A stretch of DNA of 64,000 bases from Micromonospora lutea (GTDB lineage Bacteria; Actinomycetota; Actinomycetes; Mycobacteriales; Micromonosporaceae). Below are positions 52,475-63,400 of the stretch, in pieces; the stretch's first letter is position 1, and each line of letters starts with the position of its first letter. The position numbers were made by a program, and so were the translations under genes. A model generated the notes under the pieces. The model made no database searches. It saw nothing but the letters and a program-made list of their open reading frames with translations, and was not told the origin of the DNA. Location of the stretch: the NCBI RefSeq assembly GCF_016863535.1, contig NZ_BOPB01000031.1, forward strand, positions 61,092-125,091, written 5' to 3'.

Positions 52475-52988
52475 CATCCGAATTCCTCGGCTGAACACGA
52501 ACGACGCGTCGTACGTGCTGGTCGAGTGGCTGGTCGACGACGGCGCAACAGTGGAGAGCGGCGCGTCGGTCGCGACGGTGGAGACATCGAAGTCCCTGGA
52601 GGACCTGGTGTCCGAGCATGCCGGGGTGCTGAGCCGCCGGCTGCCGGCCGGCGCCGACTGCCGGCCGGGTCAGGTCGTGGCGGTGCTGACGCCGCCGTCG
52701 CAGGCGTCGCCACCGCCGGTGGCTGACCCGGGCCGACCCGAGGGCGGCGGCACGCCGGAAGCCGCACCGGTCTCGCCCGTCGCCATGGTGATCACGGCGC
52801 CGGCGCGGGCTCTCATGCGGCAGCACGGCATCGACGAGCAGGATCTGGCGGCGCTGGGCCGCTCGCTGATCCGCCGCAGTGACGTGGAGGCTCTGCTGGC
52901 CGGTCCGCCGGCCGGGGTGTCGCCGCTCGTCACACCAGAGGCCACCCCGGCGGCGCGGGAGGGCGGCCATGCCCGACCCGCTGGCTGA
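52467..52988 (+). CDS. lipoyl protein with E1/E3-binding domain, no E2 catalytic domain
   Basis: 173 residues. N-terminal lipoyl domain with Lys42 in VETSKSLEDL; a Pro-rich linker (about 78-105); a peripheral-subunit-binding domain at about 109-145 (TAPARALMRQHGIDEQDLAALG). The acyltransferase domain with HxxxD is absent and the frame closes normally, so this is not a truncation by frameshift. It could pass a hydroxyalkyl group from E1 to a carrier protein, as the E1 plus E2-like proteins of naphthyridinomycin and quinocarcin do. Confidence 0.8.
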   Translation: MVDIRIPRLNTNDASYVLVEWLVDDGATVESGASVATVETSKSLEDLVSEHAGVLSRRLPAGADCRPGQVVAVLTPPSQASPPPVADPGRPEGGGTPEAAPVSPVAMVITAPARALMRQHGIDEQDLAALGRSLIRRSDVEALLAGPPAGVSPLVTPEATPAAREGGHARPAG

Positions 52989-54282
52989 CCGTGGTCCGGA
53001 TCAGGCGTCCCTCGCCTGGGAGAGCACACAGGTGAACGTGACCGGGGCGCGCCTGGCCGGTGTCGTCTGCCCGGACCTGGATGGTCGCACCTTCCTGCAC
53101 CCCGGTCCGCCGCTGGACGTCGCCGACGCGTCGCCACCGATGCGGTCGGCCATCGTGGGCGCCCTGCTCCTCGAAGGGCAGGCCGACGATCCGGTCGCCG
53201 CCGAGCGGCTGATCGACCGCCGCGACGTACGGCTGGTGCCTTCGATCGACGCGGGTGCCGTGGTGCCGATGACGGGGGTGCTGTCGCCGTCCATGCCGGT
53301 CGTCGTCGTCACGGACGCCGACGGGCGGCAGGCGTTCGGGCCGCTGGAGAACGGTGCTGGCGCGTGCCTGCGCTTCGGCTGTCACGATCTGCAGGTACTC
53401 GATCAGATCCGGTGGATCGGCGAGGTCGTCGTACCGGTGCTCGACGAGGTCGCCCGGCTGACACCGCTCAACGTGACCCGCATCATGGCGGAGTCCCTGC
53501 GCCGTGGCGACGAGTGCCACGCCCGCACCGTCGCGGGTAGTTCCCTCCTGCTGACCCAGGCTTTCGCCGCGCTGCTGGGCCACCAGCGATCGGGGCCGGA
53601 CGTGGCGCGGGTGGCCCGATGGTGTCGCGCCAACCTGCATCTGTTCGGGGCATTCGCCACGCCGGCGGCTCGTCTGCTCGCCGACGTCGCACACGGTGCC
53701 GAACGCAGTCCGATCGTGACCACGCTGGCCTCCAACGGCATCGAATTCGGCATCCGGGTCAGCGGTGCCGACGATCAGTGGTTCGTCACGGAGGCGCCGG
53801 TGGGTGAGGTCGTGCTCTTCGACGGGTACCGCCCGGCGGACGCCCATCCGATCGCGGGTGACTCCTTCGTCATGGAGGTGGTGGGGCTCGGTGCCATGGC
53901 GCTCGCCGCCAGCCCCGTCGTCGCCTCGCAACTCGGCTGGTCGGCGACGGACGTGGCCCGGCACACCGCCCGGATGCGCGAGATCACCGTCGAGCCGGGC
54001 GACCGGTTCAGGCTTGCCGGCGACGAGTTCCGGGGCGTCGCCAGCGGCATCGATGTGCACCGGGTGGCGCGTACCGGCATTGGTCCCTCGGTCAACACCG
54101 GCATCGTGCACCGTCGGCCGGGCGTCGGCCAGATCGGCGGCGGCATCGCGGAGCTGCCGACCGCACCCTTCCGCGAGGCGTCGGCCGCGATGGGCGGTCG
54201 CTGGGGCGCGACCACGGGGGTGCCGCCATCGGGTACCGCTGGCCGGCGGCCCACCGGCCGAAGCGGAACACTGTTGCCATAG
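52969..54282 (+). CDS. DUF1116 protein (YlbE/AllG-like)
   Basis: 437 residues from the ATG at 52969, with ggagg 6-8 bases upstream. The DUF1116 pattern is visible: NVTGARLAGVVCPDLDGRTFLHPGPPL, MRSAIVGALLLEGQAD, and ASNGIEFGIRVSG with a late GVGQIGGGIAELP. Known relatives form part of oxamate carbamoyltransferase with FdrA and carbamate kinase. None of those partners is here, so this is an out-of-context member, perhaps acting on a carbamoyl or ureido group. Confidence 0.75.
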   Translation: MPDPLADRGPDQASLAWESTQVNVTGARLAGVVCPDLDGRTFLHPGPPLDVADASPPMRSAIVGALLLEGQADDPVAAERLIDRRDVRLVPSIDAGAVVPMTGVLSPSMPVVVVTDADGRQAFGPLENGAGACLRFGCHDLQVLDQIRWIGEVVVPVLDEVARLTPLNVTRIMAESLRRGDECHARTVAGSSLLLTQAFAALLGHQRSGPDVARVARWCRANLHLFGAFATPAARLLADVAHGAERSPIVTTLASNGIEFGIRVSGADDQWFVTEAPVGEVVLFDGYRPADAHPIAGDSFVMEVVGLGAMALAASPVVASQLGWSATDVARHTARMREITVEPGDRFRLAGDEFRGVASGIDVHRVARTGIGPSVNTGIVHRRPGVGQIGGGIAELPTAPFREASAAMGGRWGATTGVPPSGTAGRRPTGRSGTLLP

Positions 54283-54305
54283 CTGTGCAGATGCATCTCC
54301 AACAT

Positions 54306-54319
54306 TGACGACGTCGTCA
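54306..54319. promoter_or_regulatory. 14-bp perfect palindrome, candidate operator
   Basis: TGACGACGTCGTCA, flanked by CAACA and TGTTG. It has no loop, so a protein site is likelier than a hairpin. Confidence 0.45.
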
Positions 54320-54522
54320 TCGTGTTGATTGCCGGCGGATTCTACTACGTGTGCCGCCTGACGCGATAAGGATGCAATGGTTATGAAAGGTTGACGGGGT
54401 ATTAATTTTGCACACTCGTGGCACGGTGGACGGTGAATCCCGCGCTGCTCCGTGATAGACCCGTGATCAAAAACCTGCCAGATGTCATGTGGCCTCGACA
54501 TCCGTCGACCACCCAAGCCGCA

Positions 54523-54551
54523 TTGACAGAGTTGATGATCAAAGCTACTGT
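54523..54551 (+). promoter_or_regulatory. promoter of the kinase-NRPS operon
   Basis: TTGACA, 17-base spacer, TACTGT. Predicted start near 54558, about 40 bases before the kinase start codon at 54599. One of the best sigma70-like matches in the window. Confidence 0.55.
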
Positions 54552-54598
54552 TTGCAACTGAGCCGTTGCGGTGTCGTGACACCTCCGGCGGTCGCAGT

Positions 54599-55636
54599 AT
54601 GTCCCTAGTCCAGGGGGAATTGTTGGACATCCGCGAAAAGCTGGGTACCTGTCAAACGACGCAATTACCGCAGGACGTTGGACCGACGGATGTGACACCT
54701 TCGTGGCTCGGTAGAGTCGGCGTCGGAACTGCCATAGGACATCACGGCGAATTGCTGCAAGGCGTTTTTCACGACAAATCTGGTAAGCCTCGTCGTGGTT
54801 TGGTCACGATGCCGGTAGTCGACCTGAAATCAGCGGCGATATTCCGAGGAAAGGCCGGTCCCGGACCGGTGCGCATCACGGTGCAGCCGGAGAGCAAGGA
54901 CAAGGCCAGGCGGGCCGCCGAGCTTGCCGTCGCCTACTGTGCTCAGCGCTCCGGAAGCCCCGTCGTGCACGGGCATCTGGTGAACCATACGGCGGCCATG
55001 AGCGGCCTGGGCATGGGCGCGTCCACCAGCGACGTGGTCGCCAGCATCCGCGCTGTGGCCGACTGGTACCGACTGTCCCTGCAACCGGCGGAGATCGCCC
55101 GATTGAGCGTACTCGCTGAGCGGGCCTCCGATTCCATAATGATCGAGGACCGGGTCGTGCTGTTCGCCCAGCGCGAAGGGGTGGTGCTGGAGGAATTCAC
55201 CGCCCCGCTCCCGCCGATGATCGTCGTCGGTTGTGTGGCCGGTCCCGATCTCAGTGTCGACACGTTGTCGCTGCAACCTGCTGAGTACGACCCGGATGAG
55301 TTGATCCGACTTCAGGTCATGCTCTCGACGCTTCGGCGCGGCATTGCCACCGGCGACGTGACGCTGATCGGCGCCGTGGCGACGGCCAGCGCTCAACTGA
55401 ACCAGCGCTTCCTTCCCAAACCCGAACTCGAAACGTTGATCGCAATCGGTGCGGCGAACGCCGCCGCCGGAGTGCAGGTCGCACACAGCGGCTCCGTCGC
55501 CGGCCTGATCTTCGATCCGGTGCGCACGTCCGTCTCGGACGACGTCGAGCGGTGTATCCGGGCCATGAGATACGCCGGCATCACCCATACAGAGGTGTTC
55601 TGTTCGCAGCCGGTCAAGACGGGAGGACGGGGATGA
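54599..55636 (+). CDS. GHMP kinase, PduX-like 2
   Basis: 345 residues from the ATG at 54599; a TTG about 24 bases on, after gggggaa, is an alternative. GTAIGHHGELLQGVF and AMSGLGMGASTSDVVAS carry the kinase signatures, and the GELLQG element is shared with kinase 1. A PLP enzyme of cysteine-synthase type and an argininosuccinate-lyase-like enzyme follow, as in proposed 2,3-diaminobutyrate routes, so the likely substrate is L-threonine, giving O-phosphothreonine. Confidence 0.82.
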   Translation: MSLVQGELLDIREKLGTCQTTQLPQDVGPTDVTPSWLGRVGVGTAIGHHGELLQGVFHDKSGKPRRGLVTMPVVDLKSAAIFRGKAGPGPVRITVQPESKDKARRAAELAVAYCAQRSGSPVVHGHLVNHTAAMSGLGMGASTSDVVASIRAVADWYRLSLQPAEIARLSVLAERASDSIMIEDRVVLFAQREGVVLEEFTAPLPPMIVVGCVAGPDLSVDTLSLQPAEYDPDELIRLQVMLSTLRRGIATGDVTLIGAVATASAQLNQRFLPKPELETLIAIGAANAAAGVQVAHSGSVAGLIFDPVRTSVSDDVERCIRAMRYAGITHTEVFCSQPVKTGGRG

Positions 55637-56685
55637 GATCTCCAGTTCTTGAGGAGATCACCGCAGGGGTCGAACGGCCGCAGATCGTCCGACTGGGACC
55701 CAACCTCTTCGGCGTCGTGTTCGCGCTGATGAAGATGATCCCGGCACGCTACATCCTGCGGCAGGCTGTCGCGCGGGGCGACATCGGTCCCGACACGCTC
55801 ATCGTGGAGACGACCTCGGGCACCTTCGGCCTCGCTCTCGCCATGCAGGCCGCGCTGCTGCGCCGACGCTTGATCCTGGTCAGCGACCCGGTGATCGACG
55901 ACGAACTGCACCGGCGGCTGACCGACCTCGGTGCGACGGTGGAGATCGTCCGGCACATGGCGACGAGCGGCGGCTATCAGGGATCGAGACTGGAGCGACT
56001 CGCAGAGATCCGTGCCGAACACGAAGACTCGTTCTGCCCCGAGCAGTACACGAACCCGGACAATCCCCGCTCCTACACGCTGGTGGCGGAGCTGCTCACC
56101 GAGGCCCTGCCACAGGTCGACATGCTGATCGGACCGGTCGGGTCAGGCGGATCCATGTGCGGCACGGCATCCTTTCTCCGGTCGGTGAATCCCAAATTGC
56201 ACCTGATCGGCGTGGACACGCACCGCAGTGTGCTCTTCGGTCAGCCCGACGGAGCGCGCGCCCTGCGTGGCTTGGGAAACAGTCTGATCCCGCTCAACCT
56301 CGACCACACCGCGTTCGACCAGGTGCACTGGTGCAGCGCCGGTCAGGCCTACCGGGCCACCCGGAAACTGCACCGCGAGCACGCCGTGTTCCAGGGGCCG
56401 ACCAGCGGTGCCGCCTTCCTCGTGGCCGAGCAGGCCGCGAGGACGAACCCCGACGCGGTGACCGTGGTCATGCTGCCTGACCAGGGCTACCGCTACCAGT
56501 CCACGGTCTACAACGACCGGTGGCTGGCCGAACAGGGGCACCTGGCCCACTCGACCGGGGACCATCCGGTGGAGACGAGCCACCCCCTGGCCGAGCACGC
56601 GGAGTGGTCCTGGTTCAACTGGGGACGACGGAGCCTGCACGAGGTCCTCGAACATCGCGGCAACGCCAGCATGGCGGCGCGATGA
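55633..56685 (+). CDS. cysteine-synthase-like PLP enzyme (beta-replacement)
   Basis: 350 residues, ATGA-coupled to the kinase. The PLP lysine is in ALMKMIPARY (about residue 34); the substrate loop is ETTSGTFGLALAM in place of TSGNTG; phosphate loop GPVGSGGSMCG. The fold is that of cysteine synthase and SbnA. SbnA uses O-phosphoserine plus an amino acid, so this enzyme may use O-phosphothreonine and aspartate or glutamate to form an N-substituted diamino acid. Confidence 0.82.
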   Translation: MRSPVLEEITAGVERPQIVRLGPNLFGVVFALMKMIPARYILRQAVARGDIGPDTLIVETTSGTFGLALAMQAALLRRRLILVSDPVIDDELHRRLTDLGATVEIVRHMATSGGYQGSRLERLAEIRAEHEDSFCPEQYTNPDNPRSYTLVAELLTEALPQVDMLIGPVGSGGSMCGTASFLRSVNPKLHLIGVDTHRSVLFGQPDGARALRGLGNSLIPLNLDHTAFDQVHWCSAGQAYRATRKLHREHAVFQGPTSGAAFLVAEQAARTNPDAVTVVMLPDQGYRYQSTVYNDRWLAEQGHLAHSTGDHPVETSHPLAEHAEWSWFNWGRRSLHEVLEHRGNASMAAR

Positions 56686-58178
56686 GCGACACGGGCCGGA
56701 TCAAGGAGCCCATCGGCCTGCGGACGCAGCGGCAGATCTACGGCGAGCCGACGCCGGCCGAGATCGCCGAGGAACTCGAGCGCACCACTTTGGTGGACCT
56801 GGCACACGTGGTCATGCTCCGCGAGCGGCAGCTGATCGAACCCGAGGCGGCGGTAGCGCTGGTGACGCTGATCGAGCAGCTTCGCGACACCCGATTCGCT
56901 GCGCTGGCCACCACCCGCATGCCGCGAGGGCTGTATCTCGCCTACGAGCAGTACCTCACCGCAGAACTCGGCGAGGACGTCGGCGGTGTTCTGCACACCG
57001 GACGGTCCCGCAACGACATGAAGGCCACGGTCACCCTCACCCGGCTGCGTGAGTGGCTGCTGACCTTCCTGCAGGAGACGACGCGGCTGGTCGGGGTGCT
57101 GCTGTGCCGGGCACGTGAGTACCGCGACGTCGTGATGCCGGTGCACACCCACTATCAGGCGGCGATGCCGATCACCTACGGCTACTACCTGACCGGGGTC
57201 GCGGCCGGGCTGACCCGGGAGATCGAGTCGGTCTGGGACTCGGCCAGCGGACTACGCCGGTGCCCCATGGGTGCCGGTGCGGTCGCCGGAAGCGACCTGC
57301 CGATCGATCCGGCCCGAGTCGCCGCGCTGCTGGGGTTCGAGGAACCACCGGTGCACGCCCTGGACGCCATCGCCAGCCGGGACGTGTCGCTGCGGCTGCT
57401 GGCGAACGCCACCGGCGTGGCCGTCGTGCTGAGCAGGCTCGGCACCGACCTGCAACTGTGGAGTACCGAGGAGTTCGGCTTCATCCAGTTTCCCGACCGC
57501 CTCGTCGGTGGCAGCTCGGCCATGCCGCAGAAACGCAACGCCTTTCTGTTGGAACACGTCACCGCCGCCGTGGGAGGGGTGAGTTCGTGCTGGGTGGGTG
57601 CGGTCACCGCGATGAAAGGCGCACCCTTCACCAACTCCATCGAGGTCGGCACCGAGGCGGTCGGGCTCGCCTGGCCGGGCCTGCGAGCCGCCACTGACGT
57701 CGTACAGCTGGGTCAGGTCCTGGTCAGCGGGGCCCGGCCACGCCCCAGGCGGATGCGACAGCGGGCGGTGGAGGGGATCACCACGGCCACGGCGGTGGCC
57801 AATCGCCTGGTGCACGACGGTATGCCCTTCCGGGTCGCGCACCACGCGGTCGGTGCGGCCATCCGGGAGATGCTGGCCGACGCCGACGGCGAGCCGATCG
57901 GCTCGGACTGGGTAGCGCGGCGATTCCCGGCCGCCGCCAAGGTCGCCGACCCGGCGGTCGCGGTGAACCTCGCCGACGCCGGCGGCGGCCCCGGCGACTG
58001 GCAGCGCGGGTACGACGACGTGTACGGCCGGTTGCGGATTCTGCGCGACCGGAGTCAACGGGAGTCGGCGCGGCTGACCGCCGCACGCGCCGAACTGGAC
58101 AGCGCCGTGCGTGCGCTGCGGTCCGGCAGGGCCGCAGCCCACCAGCAGAAGGAGGATCGGTGGACACCTCGGGGGTGA
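56682..58178 (+). CDS. argininosuccinate-lyase-like enzyme
   Basis: 498 residues, ATGA overlap with the PLP gene. The aspartase/fumarase superfamily signature GGSSAMPQKRNAFLLE and the ASL block HTGRSRNDMKA are present. It would split fumarate off an N-(diaminoacyl)aspartate to free the diamino acid. Long C-terminus (about 60 residues past the fold). No arginine genes adjoin, so it is not the housekeeping argH. Confidence 0.82.
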   Translation: MSDTGRIKEPIGLRTQRQIYGEPTPAEIAEELERTTLVDLAHVVMLRERQLIEPEAAVALVTLIEQLRDTRFAALATTRMPRGLYLAYEQYLTAELGEDVGGVLHTGRSRNDMKATVTLTRLREWLLTFLQETTRLVGVLLCRAREYRDVVMPVHTHYQAAMPITYGYYLTGVAAGLTREIESVWDSASGLRRCPMGAGAVAGSDLPIDPARVAALLGFEEPPVHALDAIASRDVSLRLLANATGVAVVLSRLGTDLQLWSTEEFGFIQFPDRLVGGSSAMPQKRNAFLLEHVTAAVGGVSSCWVGAVTAMKGAPFTNSIEVGTEAVGLAWPGLRAATDVVQLGQVLVSGARPRPRRMRQRAVEGITTATAVANRLVHDGMPFRVAHHAVGAAIREMLADADGEPIGSDWVARRFPAAAKVADPAVAVNLADAGGGPGDWQRGYDDVYGRLRILRDRSQRESARLTAARAELDSAVRALRSGRAAAHQQKEDRWTPRG

Positions 58179-59396
58179 TGGTGTTCGTGGAGAGCAACAC
58201 CACGGGGACGGGCCGGCACTACTGCCGGGCGGCGCGGAGTCGAGGGCTACGTCCGGTACTGCTCGCCCGTGTCCCCTCTCGGTATCCGTACCTCGACCAG
58301 GACGGGATCGAGTCACTCGTACTCGACACCAGTGACGTCGAGACGGTGGTGGGGGCCTGCCGACACCTGGGGTCGGTCACCGGCATCACCTCCAGCTCCG
58401 AGTACTTCGTCCCGGTCGCCGCCCGGGCGGCACTGCGGATGGGTCTTGCCGGTCCCGATCCCGTCGCCGTCGAGCGGGCCCGTCACAAAGGGCTGCAACG
58501 GGAAGCGCTGCTGGCCGCCGGCGTACCCGTGCCTGACTTTCGCGTGATCCGTACGGCGGCCGAGGCGACGTCGGTCGCGACCGAACTCGGCTGTCCAGTG
58601 GTGGTGAAGCCGGTGCGGGGCTCGGGCTCGGTGGGGGTCCGACTGTGCCGTACCAACCGCGAGGTCGTCGAACACGCGACCCGGTTGCTCGCGACCAGGG
58701 TCAACGAGCGGGGTCTGCCCGTGGAGCCGGAAGTCCTCGTCGAGCGCTTCGTCGACGGGCCCGAGTTCTCCGCGGAGTTCTTCGACGGTGCGCCGGTGGG
58801 CCTGACCGCCAAGCATCTCGGCCCGCCACCGCACTTCGTCGAGACCGGTCACGACTTCCCCGCCGAGCTGGAACCGGAGGCGGTCGCCGCGCTGACCGAG
58901 TGCGCCCGCGCCGCGTCGCAGGCGCTTGGTCTCACCTGGGGGGCGACGCACACCGAGCTACGGCTGAGCCAGGACGGTCCGATGATCATCGAGATTAACC
59001 CACGTCTTGCCGGTGGTCTGATCCCCGAGCTGGTGCGTGCGGCCCTCGGCATCGACCTGGTGGACTGCGTCATCGCACGAGCCAGCGGCGACCTGCCCAA
59101 ACTGCGTCCGCTGCGCGACGAACACGCCGCGATCCGATTCCTGCTCGCCCCCGGCGAGGGACGGGTGGCCGCGATCGACGGGGTGGAGCGGGCGAGCCGG
59201 GCCCCAGCGGTCCGCGCGATCAACATCGGGGTGGCGGTCGGGGACCAGGTCACCGTGACCGGATCGTTCACCGACCGGGTCGGCTCGGTCGTCACCACCG
59301 CCAGCACCGGTTCGGAGGCCGCTCGGCGGGCCGACGCGGCACTGGGCCATCTGACGGTACGGCTCGCTGACCAATCGGGGAACGGAGTGGCCGGCA

Positions 59397-59404
<8 letters not shown>
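58160..59404 (+). CDS. ATP-grasp ligase
   Basis: 414 residues, GTG start with aaggagg upstream, overlapping the lyase by 19 bases. The ATP-grasp core: PVVVKPVRGSGSVGVRL, later EINPRLAGGLIPEL. The family forms amide bonds from a carboxylate, ATP and an amine. It pairs with the lyase gene in the same operon; the role is ligating or protecting an intermediate. Confidence 0.83.
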
Positions 59405-60431
<1,027 letters not shown>

Positions 60432-60473
60432 CAAATGGCCATACCCGTTGGCTGCTGTACCAGGAGGGTCGAG

Positions 60474-63400
60474 ATGACAAGCGTCGCCGAATTTCCGTCG
60501 ATCCCTGCCGCACTCAGCCACTGGGCGCGGCAACGTCCGGACGCCGTGGCGTTCACGTTCGTGCAGGCCGGTGGCGCGGTCGAGCAGCTCACCTACGCAC
60601 AGCTCGAGGAACACGCGCTCCGCGTCGCGGTGTCGCTGCGGAACTCGACGCGGCCCGGAGACCGGGTCCTGCTGATCCTCCCGCCCGGCCTCGACTTCCT
60701 GATCGCGTTCCTCGGCTGTCTCTACGGCGACGTGGTCGCCGTACCGCTCTATCCGCCCCGCCCGGGGGCGCGGCTCGACCGGATCGAGAGCGTCGTGCGC
60801 AGTTGCCGCCCCGCGCACGCGGTCACCACGGACCTGTTCGTCGAGCAGTTGACCGACGTCGTCGGCGGGGACGCCACCGCGTCGATGCGGATCCACCCGC
60901 TCAAGTCCCTCGTGAACCAGGAACACGGCAGCGGGGGGGTGACCCTCGCGAGGTCTGCGCCCACCGGCGAAGGGCTGGCCTTCCTGCAGTACACCTCCGG
61001 CTCGACGGGCCATCCGAAAGGTGTGATGGTCAGCCACCGCAACCTGGTACAGAACGAGGAAGCGATCGCCGAGGGCTTCGGTATCCGCCCCGACGACGTC
61101 GTCCTGAGCTGGCTGCCGATGTACCACGACATGGGGCTGATCGGCACGGCCCTGCTGCCGGTCTACCGTGGAATTCCCTCGGTGTTGCTGGACACCTTCG
61201 CCTTCATCCACGACCCGATGATGTGGCCACTGGCCATGGACCGGTTCGGTGCCACCTGCTCCGGTGGCCCGAACTTCGCCTACCAACTGCTCGTCGACCG
61301 TTACGACCAGGCCCGACTCGCCGACGTGGACCTGCGACGGTGGCGGATCGCGTTCAACGGCGCCGAACCCGTACGCGCCCGGACCATGGGTGACTTCGCG
61401 ACGTACTACGGGGCGCACGGCTTCGACCGCAACGCCTTCTTCCCCTGCTATGGGCTGGCCGAGGCCACCCTCTTCGTCTCCGGGGCCGAGCCGCAGGCCG
61501 GTTACCGGTCCCGGTACGTCAGCCGCCGCGAGTTGGCGCAGGGCCGGCTGGTCGAGCTGCCGGAGGAGACGACTGGTGACGGCACCCGCATCGTCTCGTC
61601 GGGGTATCCGGCCCGGCACACCGAGATCGTCATCCGGGGCGCGGACAACCGGGTCGTGCCCGACGGCGAGATCGGGGAGATCTGTGTGCGCGGTCCGGGC
61701 GTGGCCCAGGGTTACTGGGACGACGGGACAGCCACCCGGGAAGCCTTCCACGCCGAGGTGCACGGACGCGAAGGGCACTATCTGCGTACCGGCGATCTCG
61801 GTTTTCGTTGGCAGGGCGAGCTCTACCCGGTCAGCCGGAGCAAGGACCTGCTGATCGTGGCCGGACGGAACTTCTACCCCCACGATGTCGAGACGGTCGC
61901 CCTGAGCGCCTGCGCCGACCTGCGCGGCGGTTCCGCGGCGGCTTTCCATCCGGACCCCAGCGCCGCACCGGTGGTCCTGGTCGCCGAGGTCGCCAGGGCG
62001 TCGCTGACGCGCCTACGGGATCCGGCGGCGGTGGCCGAGGTGGTTGCGGAGGTGCGGCGCGCCGTCGGCGTCGAGTGCGACCTCCAACTGGCCGAGGTGG
62101 TGCTGGCCTATCCCGGCTCCCTACCCAAGACGTCGAGTGGGAAGATCCGACGGGCCGAGACCCGGACCCGTCACCTCACCGGACGGCTCCGAGTCCTGAC
62201 GCACGGAGAAAACCGACCGTCTCGCCCGACGACGCCCACCGCCGACCAGCTCGACGGACTGCACCTGCGGGACGGGGACACCCGGCGACAGGTCGTACGT
62301 CAGCTGCTGACCGCGCTGGTCACCGACGCCGGACAGCACCTGACGCCGTCGGACTGGGCCCGGCCGCTGGCGGCCCTGGGGTTGGACTCGCTGCGCACCG
62401 CCACGGTGAAGGTGCGGTGTGAGCAACTGCTCGACCGTCCCCTGGACAGTCGGCTCTTCACCAGCGACCGCACCCTCGACGAGGTGGTCGAATCCGTGGT
62501 GGTGCTCACCGGGCAGCCCCCGGAGCCGGCGCAGCAGGAGACGCCGAGCGGATCCACGCAGCGCACCGCGCCGGCCGCCGACGGCCAGGTGCAGATGCAG
62601 TTCTACGACGAGTTCCATCCGCAGGACACGGCGCACAACCTCACCACCGCCGTCCGCCTGTCCCGTCGCTACGAGGCGGACCTGCTGCGTACCGCGGTGT
62701 CGGCGACGGTCGCCCGGCACCAGGCGCTGCGCACGGTGCTCGGCGCGCCCGGCGACGGTGTGCAGATCGTCCGGGACGCCCCCCGGTTCGACTGGTCGCA
62801 GGTGACGCTCACCGATGCGGGTGACCCGGCCGACGCCTTCCTGCGGGAGGTGGCCGACCGCAGGTTCTCGCTCACCGACGGACCACTGATCCGGGCCGCC
62901 GCCGTGCTGACGCCGGAAGCCACCATCTTCGCGCTCGTCTGCCATCACGCGATCGTCGACCACTGGTCGATGCGGGTGATCGTCATGGAAATCCTTTCCG
63001 AGCTGCCCGGAGTGCGCCTGGGCGGAGAGCTGCCGGTGACGGAGCGGGGCGACATCCTGCAACGGCAACGGTGGCTGTCCGACCGGATGGCGCACGAGTC
63101 GGCCCAGCGCAGGGTCACCGCCCTCGCCGACCGCTGGCGCCCCCTGCGTGATCACCTTCTCTTTCCGACCGGACGAACGGGAACGACACCGGGTCGGAAC
63201 CCCGCTGCGATCATCGACTTCGACGTTGCCGGGGCCGCTGACCTCTACCGGCGAGCCCAACGCCGTGGACACACGCCGTTCGTCACCCTCGTCGCGGCGT
63301 ACCTCAGAGCCCTGCACCGGATCACCGGTGAACAGCGGGTGGTCATCGGTACCCCGCATCATGGCCGGGACGACTGGCGCTTCGCCGACACGGTCGGCTA

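Larger units (their letters stand above)
54283..54598. other. 316-bp gap with a palindrome and a strong promoter
   Basis: CAACA (54300-54304), TGACGACGTCGTCA (54306-54319) and TGTTG (54323-54327) form a nested palindrome after the DUF1116 stop. TTGACA (54523-54528) and TACTGT (54546-54551) are 17 bases apart, 48 bases before the kinase start. The DNA around 54360-54410 is AT-richer than the rest. No gene seen. Confidence 0.5.

Noticed and set aside
56682..58178. Housekeeping arginine biosynthesis (argH)
   Set aside because: It stands between a cysteine-synthase-like gene and an ATP-grasp gene in a cluster operon, with no other arg genes.
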